Source: Segatella copri | GTDB taxonomy: Bacteria > Bacteroidota > Bacteroidia > Bacteroidales > Bacteroidaceae | Length of the DNA stretch: 64,000 nucleotides | Assembly (NCBI RefSeq): GCF_019249795.2 | Contig: NZ_CP156891.1 | Coordinates: 2,884,001 to 2,948,000, forward strand | Reading direction: 5' to 3' | Shown here: piece after piece, positions 8,131-16,238 of the stretch | Position numbering within the stretch: position 1 is the stretch's first letter | How the letters are laid out: every line of letters begins with the position of its first letter | The notes under the pieces: model-generated | The model's database searches: none | Told to the model about the DNA's origin: nothing | What the model saw: only the letters and a program-made list of their open reading frames with translations | Translations under genes and position numbers: made by a program

Positions 8131-9135
8131 ATGGTAAAGTCAGTTAATACAAATAAAGTAGAAATGGATAAGAAGGCAGCAATTGCTGTCGTGTTTGAAA
8201 ACTCAGAATTCGGTAAGGTTCGTACCTTGACCGATGAAAATGGGGAGCCATTGTTCTGTGCAAAGGATCTCTGTAATGTACTGGGATATAAGAGAGCGAA
8301 TGATGCTGTAGATCAATTAGTTAAGCCACTTGATACGGCGAAACGCCGTACATGGGTAGCAACCGGTCTGAAGAAGGATGGAACCTCGGCGATGCGTCGT
8401 ACTCTGATGCTCTATGTCAACGAGAGCGGTTTCTATGCTTTGGTTCTCGGCTCTAAGCTTTCTACTGCCGTGAAGTTCAAGAACTGGGTTACGGCTGATG
8501 TGCTGCCACAGATTCGCAAGACGGGCGGTTATATCCCGGTTCAGCAGGGCGAGAGTGATGAGGAGACAATCCGACATGCGGAAGAAATCCTCCGTGCTAC
8601 GCTCAAGGAGAAGGAGAATCTGCTGAAGAAGCAACGTCTGCAGATTGAGCAGCAGAAGAAGCTTATCGGTGAACAGGATACGGAAATCCGACGTTTGAAT
8701 GGAGTTGTGGATGAACAGGTGGTTCACATCGCTAAGAGTGGTGATAACATCATCCAGTTGGAGAATCAGGTGGGTAATCTTCTGCCTAAAGCGCTTTACA
8801 GCGATAACGTGCTCGATTCCGTTTCCTGCTTCACTACTACGCAGATTGCGAAGGAACTCGGTATCACTGCGCAGGAGTTGAACCGCTCGCTCTGTGCTCT
8901 GCATATCCAGTACTACCAGAGCGGTCAGTATCTCCTCTATGCTGATTATGCTCACATGGGCTTGGCGAAGAGCCGCACCCGCTACAGCGCCTTCCTCGCC
9001 CCGAAGAGCGATGGCAGACAGGAGAAGATGGGCAGAGCCTACACCCATACCTATCTCGTATGGACCGAGCGAGGACGAAAGTTCATCCATGACCTCGCCC
9101 AGCGATACTTGGAACTGTGTGAAGTTTATAGTTAA
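8131..9135 (+). CDS. Phage antirepressor, BRO-N plus coiled coil plus KilAC
   Basis: A 334-residue protein with a clear three-part antirepressor layout. Residues about 18-125 form a BRO-N domain (FGKVRTLTDENGEPLFCAKD, LCNVLGYKRANDAV, YVNESGFYALVLGSK). Residues about 145-215 form a Glu/Gln/Lys-rich coiled coil. Residues about 220-325 form a KilA-C-type domain (FTTTQIAKELGITAQELN, then VWTERGRKFIHDL). Antirepressors of this type bind and inactivate phage repressors during induction. It ends the island and is followed by a heptamer array and a strong hairpin terminator. Together with the HTH-like gene at 2980 it suggests a retained lysogeny-type switch. No integrase, terminase, portal or tail gene is nearby. 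Confidence 0.85.
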   Translation: MVKSVNTNKVEMDKKAAIAVVFENSEFGKVRTLTDENGEPLFCAKDLCNVLGYKRANDAVDQLVKPLDTAKRRTWVATGLKKDGTSAMRRTLMLYVNESGFYALVLGSKLSTAVKFKNWVTADVLPQIRKTGGYIPVQQGESDEETIRHAEEILRATLKEKENLLKKQRLQIEQQKKLIGEQDTEIRRLNGVVDEQVVHIAKSGDNIIQLENQVGNLLPKALYSDNVLDSVSCFTTTQIAKELGITAQELNRSLCALHIQYYQSGQYLLYADYAHMGLAKSRTRYSAFLAPKSDGRQEKMGRAYTHTYLVWTERGRKFIHDLAQRYLELCEVYS

Positions 9136-9144
9136 TAGTTTATA
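9124..9144 (+). repeat. Heptamer array spanning the antirepressor stop codon
   Basis: Units GTTTATA, GTTAATA, GTTTATA. The stop TAA lies inside the array, so it has become the end of the coding sequence. Confidence 0.85.
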
Positions 9145-9177
9145 GCCCCTGATGTGTTCTTGCATCAGGGGCTTTTG
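9144..9177. terminator. Bidirectional terminator between convergent genes
   Basis: AGCCCCTGATG (9144-9154) pairs perfectly with CATCAGGGGCT (9163-9173), followed by TTTTG. It lies between the antirepressor (+) and the barrel protein (-). Confidence 0.85.
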
Positions 9178-9184
9178 TTTGTTC

Positions 9185-9856
9185 CTAGAAGTTAACTCCG
9201 AAATTGAACTGGAGGGCTCCATTGCGCGATTTGTCGAAACTGTCGTGGCAGATGTTGGCAAGACCGATATCGTAGGTGAGATCGGCATAGAACATGTCGT
9301 AGCCGATGCCGCAGCCGATGCGGATACCACCATCAAGGCGGCGGAAGTTTGCATCCTTGAATGAGCTCTCTGCTTCACGCTCGGCAAAGTTCTTGATCTT
9401 GCCTCCTACACCAACGGCAAAATAGCCGCCTACCTGAGGCTGGATGGAGAAGTGGTCGTCTACCTCGTACTTGTACTTCAGTACGGCTGGAATCTCAAGA
9501 TAGTTGAGGTCGTAGGTCATCTTCTTGCCTTCAGGAAGATCCTTCTTGCCACCTTTCTCTATATACGAAAGTCCGGTCTCGAGATAGAGTGGGGCGCTGT
9601 CGGTCAATGGAATGCCGGCTACTACGCCCACATTCAGACCGGTCTGCCAGTCGCCACCATCCAGACGGGAATCGTCGGAATTGACAAAGGTGAAGGCAGG
9701 ACCGATGCGGAATCCGTAATACGGGCTGCTGTAGTTGTAACGGTAGTCGAGACGGTCTGTCCTGCTGTTGTAATATCTGCTGTCACGATAATTCTGTGCT
9801 GCTGCCGGCATCAGAGCCAGGAGCAATGCCATCATGATGAATGCTAATCTTTTCAT
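9185..9856 (-). CDS. Outer-membrane beta-barrel protein (porin family / PorT-like)
   Basis: A 223-residue protein with a cleavable signal peptide (MKRLAFIMMALLLALMPAAAQ). The mature part alternates hydrophobic and polar residues as in an eight-strand OmpA-like barrel, for example YYGFRIGPAFTFVNS and ALQFNFGVNF, ending with the terminal Phe expected of a BAM substrate. I start it at 9856 because upstream residues in the frame are not signal-like. A minus-strand -7 box TACCTTTG lies at 9914-9921. Outer membrane is the likely location; the substrate or role is unknown. Confidence 0.8.
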   Translation of the reverse strand: MKRLAFIMMALLLALMPAAAQNYRDSRYYNSRTDRLDYRYNYSSPYYGFRIGPAFTFVNSDDSRLDGGDWQTGLNVGVVAGIPLTDSAPLYLETGLSYIEKGGKKDLPEGKKMTYDLNYLEIPAVLKYKYEVDDHFSIQPQVGGYFAVGVGGKIKNFAEREAESSFKDANFRRLDGGIRIGCGIGYDMFYADLTYDIGLANICHDSFDKSRNGALQFNFGVNF

Positions 9857-10033
9857 AATTCTTATTCTTTTATACATTAATATATGCTGTTTGAAGAAAC
9901 TTGTTTTATGGTGCAAAGGTACGAATAAAAAACGAAACGGCAGCGAGCGTTTCCCTAAATGATAGAGGGGAACCCCTATTTCTGACCTAATACAACTTTC
10001 TCAACAAAAAAAATATAAATTTTTGCTATATTT

Positions 10034-10064
10034 TTTGTTTTGTCTCCAATTTGTGCTATCTTTG
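10034..10064 (+). promoter_or_regulatory. Bacteroidota-type promoter for the YfhO-family gene
   Basis: TTTG (10034-10037), 19 bases, then TATCTTTG (10057-10064). The box ends 31 bases before the ATG at 10096, which supports that start. Confidence 0.75.
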
Positions 10065-10095
10065 CCTTCAAATTATAAACGTTTATATAGAAATT

Positions 10096-12585
10096 ATGAA
10101 ATTTTTGAAGAAGTATCTACTGGATATTCTGGTAGTTATTGCATTTGCAATCATCTCCTTCGTCTACTTTATGCCTGCCGATATGGACGGACGAATCCTC
10201 TTCCGACATGATGCAGCGGCAGGAAAGGGACTGGGACATGAAAAGGAACTCTTCCAGCAGCAGACGGGAGAGACTACACGATGGACGAACTCGGTGTTTG
10301 GCGGTATGCCTACCTATCAGATGTCGCCTTCGTATGACAGTAATCAGGTGCTCAGCCAGATTGTGAAGGCATATCATCTGTGGTTGCCAGACTATGTTTG
10401 GTATGTTTTTGTATACCTCCTGGGCTTCTATATCATGCTGCGTGCCTTCAACTTCAGACAGTCGCTGGCGGCGCTGGGAAGTATCATCTGGGCATTCTCG
10501 TCCTACTTTTTTATCATTATCGCTGCCGGACATATCTGGAAGGTATGGGCGCTGGCTTATCTGCCGCCGATGATTGCGGGCGTGGTGCTTGCCTATCGGG
10601 GCAAGTATCTCAAGGGACTGCTCCTTACTGCCATCTTCTCGGCTTTCGAGGTGCAGGCTAACCACGTGCAGATGACTTATTACTACCTCTTTATCATCCT
10701 CTTCATGGTGATTGCCTTCCTGGCAGATGCCATCAAGAAAGGTGAACTCGCACGCTTCGGAAAGGCTACGGCGGTATGCGTGGTGGGTGCCCTCATCGGT
10801 ATCTCGCTCAACCTCTCGAACCTTTATCATACCTGGCAGTATGGTCAGGAAACCATGCGTGGAAAGAGTGAACTCGTAAAGAAAAATGCGGCTAACCAGA
10901 CCAGCAGCGGTCTGGATAGAGACTATATCACACAGTGGAGCTATGGTATCGACGAAACATGGACGCTGATGATTCCGAATGCCAAGGGCGGTGCCTCCGT
11001 GCCGCTGGCGCAGAACCAGCAGGCGATGGAAAAGGCTGATCCTAACTTCGTTCAGATTTACCAGCAGCTGGGACAGTACTGGGGCAACCAGCCGGGAACG
11101 AGCGGACCTGTATATGTAGGTGCCTTCGTCTGCATGCTCTTTATCCTGGGCCTGTTTATCGTGAAGGGTCCGATGAAGTGGGCGATGCTTGCTGCCACCA
11201 TCCTGAGCATTCTGCTCGCCTGGGGTAGAAACTTCATGCCGTTTACCAATTTCTTCCTCGATTATGTGCCGATGTATGCCAAGTTCCGAACGGTGGCATC
11301 TATCCTGGTCATCGCAGAATTCACCATCCCGTTCCTGTCGATGATGGCGCTGAAGAAGATTGTAGATGAGCCGGAGATTCTGACAGAGAAGATAAAATAT
11401 GTATATGCCAGCTTCGGTCTGACAGCAGGCTTCTGTCTGCTCTTTGCCATCATGCCGGGCGTATTCTTCCCAGATTTCGTATCGGTACAGGAGACACAGG
11501 CGCTGCAGCAGTTGCCTCAGGAGTATATCTCTCCAATCATGAGCAATCTGACGGATATCCGCAAGGGCATCTTTACATCCGACTGCTGGCGTTCGTTCTG
11601 GATTATCCTCATCGGTTCGGCACTGCTGATGCTCTTCAAGATGAAGAAGCTGGGCAAGGAATATATGATTGCCGGCATCGCCGTGCTCTGTCTGGTGGAT
11701 ATGTGGATGGTGAACAAGCGCTATCTCTACGATGATATGTTCGTTGACAAGGCGCAGCGCGATACACCGCAGCAGATGACCGAGACCGACAAGATTATCT
11801 GCCGTGACAAGGAACTCGACTACCGTGTGCTGAATCTGGCATCGAATACATTCAATGAGAACGAAACCTCTTACTACCACAAGAGCATCGGCGGTTATCA
11901 TCCAGCCAAGCTCCGTCGCTACCAGGAGATGATAGATGCACATATCGCTCCTGAGATGCAGAAGACGATGCAGGCGGTAGCTGCTGCGGGCGGCGATATG
12001 ACCAAGGTGAACGGCGACAGTATCTATCCGGTATTGAACATGCTGAATACCAAATACTTCATCATGCCGCTGCAGGGCGGACAGACCGTTCCGGTTCTGA
12101 ATCCGTATGCCTACGGCAATGCATGGTTCGTAGACGAGGTGAAGTATGTGAACAATGCCAACGAGGAAATTGATGGCGTGGGCAAGGTGAACCTCCGACA
12201 CGTGGCTGTGGCTGATGCCAAATTCAAGGAACAGCTGGCGCAGAGCGTGAAGCAGGATGATACTTCGGTGGTGAAGATGACGCAGTATAAGCCGAACAAC
12301 CTGACTTACGAGGTGAAGTCGAGCAAGGGCGGCGTGATCGTATTCTCTGAGATTTACTATCCGGGCTGGACGGCTACGGTTGATGGACAGCCGGCTGAGC
12401 TGGGCAGAGTGAACTATATTCTGCGTGCGCTGAACGTGAAAGCTGGTAACCACAAAGTGGTTCTCGATTTCCATCCTCAGTCGCTCAAGAATACCGAGAC
12501 GGTGGCTTACATCGGTTATGGCGTTCTGGCTCTCCTTATTATAATAGGTGTAGTGGTTGAGGTGAGAAAGCGCAAGAAGGAATAG
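10096..12585 (+). CDS. YfhO-family large polytopic membrane protein
   Basis: An 829-residue inner-membrane protein. About a dozen hydrophobic helices fill residues 1-550, including DILVVIAFAIISFVYFMPAD and a final one near the C-terminus (VAYIGYGVLALLIIIGVVV) before an RKRKKE tail. A soluble domain, probably extracytoplasmic, lies between (about 580-790). This matches Bacteroidetes YfhO-like proteins, which are distantly related to GT-C-type glycosyltransferases; in Firmicutes YfhO homologues take part in glycosylating surface polymers. The acceptor here is unknown. I use the ATG at 10096, because the upstream frame extension lies inside the promoter. The next gene starts 47 bases after the stop. 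Confidence 0.8.
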   Translation: MKFLKKYLLDILVVIAFAIISFVYFMPADMDGRILFRHDAAAGKGLGHEKELFQQQTGETTRWTNSVFGGMPTYQMSPSYDSNQVLSQIVKAYHLWLPDYVWYVFVYLLGFYIMLRAFNFRQSLAALGSIIWAFSSYFFIIIAAGHIWKVWALAYLPPMIAGVVLAYRGKYLKGLLLTAIFSAFEVQANHVQMTYYYLFIILFMVIAFLADAIKKGELARFGKATAVCVVGALIGISLNLSNLYHTWQYGQETMRGKSELVKKNAANQTSSGLDRDYITQWSYGIDETWTLMIPNAKGGASVPLAQNQQAMEKADPNFVQIYQQLGQYWGNQPGTSGPVYVGAFVCMLFILGLFIVKGPMKWAMLAATILSILLAWGRNFMPFTNFFLDYVPMYAKFRTVASILVIAEFTIPFLSMMALKKIVDEPEILTEKIKYVYASFGLTAGFCLLFAIMPGVFFPDFVSVQETQALQQLPQEYISPIMSNLTDIRKGIFTSDCWRSFWIILIGSALLMLFKMKKLGKEYMIAGIAVLCLVDMWMVNKRYLYDDMFVDKAQRDTPQQMTETDKIICRDKELDYRVLNLASNTFNENETSYYHKSIGGYHPAKLRRYQEMIDAHIAPEMQKTMQAVAAAGGDMTKVNGDSIYPVLNMLNTKYFIMPLQGGQTVPVLNPYAYGNAWFVDEVKYVNNANEEIDGVGKVNLRHVAVADAKFKEQLAQSVKQDDTSVVKMTQYKPNNLTYEVKSSKGGVIVFSEIYYPGWTATVDGQPAELGRVNYILRALNVKAGNHKVVLDFHPQSLKNTETVAYIGYGVLALLIIIGVVVEVRKRKKE

Positions 12586-12632
12586 CGGGGATTGCAAATC
12601 CCCTTAGACTGATAGACTGATTGCAAATTCTG

Positions 12633-13457
12633 ATGATGCGATTTAGAACAGAAATAGATATTCCGAAGGCCGACTTCGAGATAGGGGCGGCAGAGCGGAT
12701 GCTCTTTGTGGGCAGTTGCTTTGCCGACAATCTGGGGCGGCGGTTTGTGGAGAACCGCTTCCGGGCTACGGTGAATCCCTTTGGGGTGATGTATAATCCG
12801 GCAAGCATTCTCCATACGGTAGAGAAATGTTCCGAGGTGCGTCCCCGTGTGGCTGTCTTTACGCTGGGTACCAACCATGTGTATATCCTGAAGGAGACGG
12901 GCGAGATAGTGGACAACTGCCAGAAGCGCCCGCAGCGCCTCTTCGAAGAGCGGGAACTGAGCGTGGACGAATGTGCCGGCTATCTGCAGAAGGCTATCAA
13001 TCTGCTGAAATCGCAGACCGCAGCATCCGGTAGCAGTGAAGGCACTCTGAAGGTAATCATCACGGTAAGTCCTATCCGCTATGCGAAATACGGCTATCAC
13101 GGGAGTCAGCTTTCGAAGGCTACGCTCCTGCTGGCAGCCGATAAGCTGGTGAAGGAGAATCCCGGAGTGGTGAGCTATTTTCCGGCTTACGAGATCATGA
13201 ACGATGAACTTCGTGACTACCGCTTCTACAAGGAAGACATGCTGCACCCGAGCGAACAGGCTGTGGAATATATCTGGGAGCGGTTCCGGACAACTTACTT
13301 CGGCAAGGCAGCAGAGCAGTTTCTGGAAGACTGGAGGCCTATCCGCGAAGCACTCGGCCACAAACCCTTCCATCCCGAGAGCGAGGAACACCAGAAGTTC
13401 ATCGCCAGGACGGAAGAGAAGAAAAGACAATTTGAGGAGAAATATCATCTCTTATAA
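12633..13457 (+). CDS. GSCFA domain-containing protein
   Basis: A 274-residue protein with the motif that names the family, FVGSCFADNLG, near residue 25. GSCFA proteins are related to SGNH/GDSL-type esterase-acyltransferases. A DMLHPS segment near residue 205 gives the Asp-x-x-His pair expected at the C-terminal active site. It has no signal peptide. Two adjacent ATGs (12633, 12636) are possible starts. The gene lies between the YfhO-family gene and murF-alr and may be co-transcribed with both. Its stop lies inside an exact 25-bp tandem duplication, so the last residues (EKYHLL) are repeat-encoded. The substrate is unknown. Confidence 0.85.
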   Translation: MMRFRTEIDIPKADFEIGAAERMLFVGSCFADNLGRRFVENRFRATVNPFGVMYNPASILHTVEKCSEVRPRVAVFTLGTNHVYILKETGEIVDNCQKRPQRLFEERELSVDECAGYLQKAINLLKSQTAASGSSEGTLKVIITVSPIRYAKYGYHGSQLSKATLLLAADKLVKENPGVVSYFPAYEIMNDELRDYRFYKEDMLHPSEQAVEYIWERFRTTYFGKAAEQFLEDWRPIREALGHKPFHPESEEHQKFIARTEEKKRQFEEKYHLL

Positions 13458-13485
13458 AATGGAGAAATATCATCTCTTATAAAAT
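13436..13485 (+). repeat. Exact 25-bp tandem duplication across a stop codon
   Basis: Bases 13436-13460 and 13461-13485 are identical. The first copy holds the last codons and TAA (13455-13457) of the GSCFA gene. The second lies in the spacer before murF-alr. Two identical adjacent copies point to a recent slippage or recombination event. Confidence 0.95.
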
Positions 13486-13509
13486 AAAGAATATTTAAAT
13501 AACAAGACA

Positions 13510-15987
13510 ATGACATATACTATTGAAAAGGTAACCACACTGATAGGTGCGCGTCGCTATGGAGACAATGATACCAACATCGGTTTTATCCTGACCGATA
13601 GTCGTTCACTTTGTTTCCCAGAGGAAACTCTGTTCTTTGCGCTCAAGTCGGAACGTAATGATGGTCATAATTACATCCCTGAGCTGTATCGCAGAGGTGT
13701 GAAAAACTTTGTTGTAACGAATGTGCCTAAGGGCTATGCTTCTGATTATCCGGGAGCCAACTTCCTGAAGGTAGTAAATACGCTCGAGGCTCTCCAGCGT
13801 CTGGCTGAGCGCCACCGTGACGAGTTTAATATCCCTATCGTAGGCATCACGGGTTCAAACGGCAAGACCATGGTCAAGGAGTGGCTCTACCAGCTGCTCT
13901 CGCCAAGCATGTTTGTTACCCGCAGTCCGCGCAGTTACAACTCTCAGATAGGTGTGCCATTGTCGGTATGGCTGATGAACGAGCAGACCCAGGTGGGCGT
14001 TTTCGAGGCAGGTATCAGTATGCCTGGCGAAATGCTTGCCCTGCGTGACATCATCCAGCCAACCATCGCCGTACTGACCAATCTGGGTGCTGCCCATCAG
14101 GAGAACTTCTCTTCCATGGAGGAGAAATGCCGGGAGAAACTCATCCTCTTCCATGATGCAGAGACCGTAATCTATGATGGCGATGACGAGGTTATCAGCA
14201 AGGTGATAGCCGAATATCCCGACTATAAGGGCGAGAAACTCTTCTGGTCGCTCAAGAATGCGGAGGCTCCTTTCTATGTAAAGAACATCGAGAAGCAGCA
14301 GAGCGTGAGCGTGATTACCTATATATATAAAGGTGTGGAAGACAGTTTCTCTATCCCGTTCATCGACGATGCATCTGTACAGAATGCCATCATCTCTGCC
14401 GTCGTGGCATCGAAACTCGGTCTTTCGGCTGAAGATATCGACAAGCGCATGGCACAGCTCGAACCTGTGGCAATGAGACTGGAGGTGAAGGTAGGACAGC
14501 ACGGATGTACGCTGATCAACGACAGCTACAACAGTGATATCAATTCGCTTGATATCGCTCTCGACTTCATGAACCGCCGTCCAGACCATCGCGGTCGTCG
14601 CCATACGCTGATATTGAGCGACATTTACCAGAGCGGTCAGGCACCGGAGGTATTATATAAAGAGGTGAGCGATTTAGCCCGTAAACGTGGCGTGGTAAAG
14701 TTCATCGGTATCGGTCCTGAGCTCTGCAAGCAGCACGACGTGATTCAGATTTCAGAGAAGTTCTTCTTCCCGAATGTAGAGGAATTCATCGCCAGCGAGG
14801 TGTTTGCTTCCCTGCGCGATGAGGTGATTCTGCTGAAGGGCGCCCGTCAGTTTGGCTTCGACCAGCTCACCGAACTGCTGGTACAGAAAGTACACGAGAC
14901 TACGCTGGAGGTGAATCTGAACGCCGTGGTAGCCAATCTGAACTACTACCGTGCGTTTATGAAGCCGGAAACCAAGCTGGTATGCATGATCAAGGCAGAC
15001 GGCTACGGTGCAGGTGCCGTAGAGATAGCCAAGACCCTGCAGGACCATCGTGTAGACTATCTGGCTGTGGCTGTAGCCGATGAGGGCGTTACGCTGCGCA
15101 AGAACGGCATCACCAGCAACATCATGATCATGAATCCGGAGATGACCGCCTTCAAGACCATGTTCGATTACGACCTGGAGCCGGAGGTTTACTCTTTCCG
15201 TCTGCTCGATGCGCTCATCAAGGCAGCTGAGAAAGAGGGCGTAACCGGTTTCCCTGTCCATATCAAGCTGGATACCGGCATGCACCGCATGGGCTTCGAC
15301 CCTGAGAACGATATGGAGGAACTCATCGGCAAGCTGAAGCACCAGAATGCCATCATCCCACGTTCTGTGTTCTCTCACTTCGTGGGCAGCGATGACGACA
15401 GTTTCGATGATTTCTCAGCTCATCAGTTTGAACTCTTCGACAAGGGCAGCAAGCAGTTGCAGGCAGCCTTCGACCATAAGATATTGCGCCATATCTGCAA
15501 TTCGGCAGGTATCGAGCACTTCCCGGAGCGCCAGCTGGATATGTGCCGTCTGGGACTCGGACTCTACGGCATCAATTCGCGCAACAACAAGACCATCAAC
15601 TGCGTGAGCACCCTGAAGACAACCATTCTGCAGATGCACAACGTGAAGGCAGGTGACAGTGTGGGCTACAGCCGCAAGACGATTCTCGACAGAGACAGCG
15701 TCATCGCAGCCATCCCTATCGGATATGCTGACGGACTGAACCGCCGTCTGGGCAACCGTCATGCCTACTGTCTGGTGAACGGGCAGAAGGCAGATTATGT
15801 GGGCAACATCTGTATGGATGTGGCTATGATAGACGTGACCGATATCCCTTGCAAGGAAGGAGATTCGGTAGAAATCTTTGGCGAGCATCTGCCTGTCCAG
15901 ACACTGAGCGACATCCTCGAGACCATCCCTTACGAGGTGCTGACCACCATCAGCAACCGTGTGAAGAGAGTTTACTTCCAGGACTAG
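13510..15987 (+). CDS. murF-alr: Bifunctional MurF ligase / alanine racemase
   Basis: An 825-residue fusion typical of Bacteroidetes. The MurF part (about 1-450) joins D-Ala-D-Ala to UDP-MurNAc-tripeptide in the cytoplasm; its P-loop GSNGKT is at residues 115-120. The alanine racemase part (about 455-825) interconverts L- and D-alanine with PLP; the Schiff-base lysine is K495 in VCMIKADGYGAG. The catalytic Tyr region is probably VGYSRK (about 718). One protein thus makes D-Ala and also uses its dipeptide. It follows the GSCFA gene by 52 bases. A heptamer array and a terminator lie downstream. Confidence 0.95.
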   Translation: MTYTIEKVTTLIGARRYGDNDTNIGFILTDSRSLCFPEETLFFALKSERNDGHNYIPELYRRGVKNFVVTNVPKGYASDYPGANFLKVVNTLEALQRLAERHRDEFNIPIVGITGSNGKTMVKEWLYQLLSPSMFVTRSPRSYNSQIGVPLSVWLMNEQTQVGVFEAGISMPGEMLALRDIIQPTIAVLTNLGAAHQENFSSMEEKCREKLILFHDAETVIYDGDDEVISKVIAEYPDYKGEKLFWSLKNAEAPFYVKNIEKQQSVSVITYIYKGVEDSFSIPFIDDASVQNAIISAVVASKLGLSAEDIDKRMAQLEPVAMRLEVKVGQHGCTLINDSYNSDINSLDIALDFMNRRPDHRGRRHTLILSDIYQSGQAPEVLYKEVSDLARKRGVVKFIGIGPELCKQHDVIQISEKFFFPNVEEFIASEVFASLRDEVILLKGARQFGFDQLTELLVQKVHETTLEVNLNAVVANLNYYRAFMKPETKLVCMIKADGYGAGAVEIAKTLQDHRVDYLAVAVADEGVTLRKNGITSNIMIMNPEMTAFKTMFDYDLEPEVYSFRLLDALIKAAEKEGVTGFPVHIKLDTGMHRMGFDPENDMEELIGKLKHQNAIIPRSVFSHFVGSDDDSFDDFSAHQFELFDKGSKQLQAAFDHKILRHICNSAGIEHFPERQLDMCRLGLGLYGINSRNNKTINCVSTLKTTILQMHNVKAGDSVGYSRKTILDRDSVIAAIPIGYADGLNRRLGNRHAYCLVNGQKADYVGNICMDVAMIDVTDIPCKEGDSVEIFGEHLPVQTLSDILETIPYEVLTTISNRVKRVYFQD

Positions 15988-15990
15988 GAA

Positions 15991-16025
15991 GTGAAGAGGG
16001 AAGAACGAAGAGGGAAGAATGAAGA
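15991..16025 (+). repeat. Heptamer array after murF-alr
   Basis: Five units: GTGAAGA, GGGAAGA, ACGAAGA, GGGAAGA, ATGAAGA. The array starts 3 bases after the stop and reads in the sense direction. Confidence 0.9.
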
Positions 16026-16067
16026 CCGATTCGGTAAAAAATCATTTAAAAACGTATAAAAATAGAG

Positions 16068-16102
16068 AAATCCTATCAGAAATGTTCTGATGGGATTTTT
16101 TT
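16068..16102 (+). terminator. Rho-independent terminator after murF-alr
   Basis: TCCTATCAGAA (16071-16081) pairs with TTCTGATGGGA (16085-16095) with one wobble. A run of eight T follows. Confidence 0.85.
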
Positions 16103-16127
16103 TGCGTAAATTTTTCCATCAAAACGT

Positions 16128-16157
16128 ATTGTAATTGAAGAAAAAAGTGTATCTTTG
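16128..16157 (+). promoter_or_regulatory. Promoter of the EIIC-kduI-MFS cluster
   Basis: ATTG (16128-16131), 18 bases, then TATCTTTG (16150-16157). An 81-base leader follows before the ATG at 16239. Confidence 0.6.
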
Positions 16158-16238
16158 CACACAACAAATCATAAAAAGACAAAAGAGGGTGCTCTTTGTC
16201 GTGTATTTTCTAACAATTAAACAATACTACAAATTAAA

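Noticed and set aside
1..9177. Type III restriction gene and phage-derived island as one defence island
   Set aside because: A terminator and a change in base composition separate them, and the Mod gene lies out of view; a shared origin cannot be supported.
8317..9387. Long minus-strand ORF (356 codons) opposite the antirepressor
   Set aside because: It overlaps almost all of a clear BRO-N/KilAC gene, has no recognisable domain or signal, and its composition is that of an antisense shadow.
10117..12597. Minus-strand ORF of 826 codons opposite the YfhO-family gene
   Set aside because: Full-length antisense shadow of a polytopic membrane protein; rich in His/Arg with no domain, and no promoter or ribosome-binding site fits it.
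12588..12605. GGGGATT/AATCCCC hairpin as terminator after the YfhO-family gene
   Set aside because: Stem is short and no T run follows; readthrough into the GSCFA gene seems more likely.
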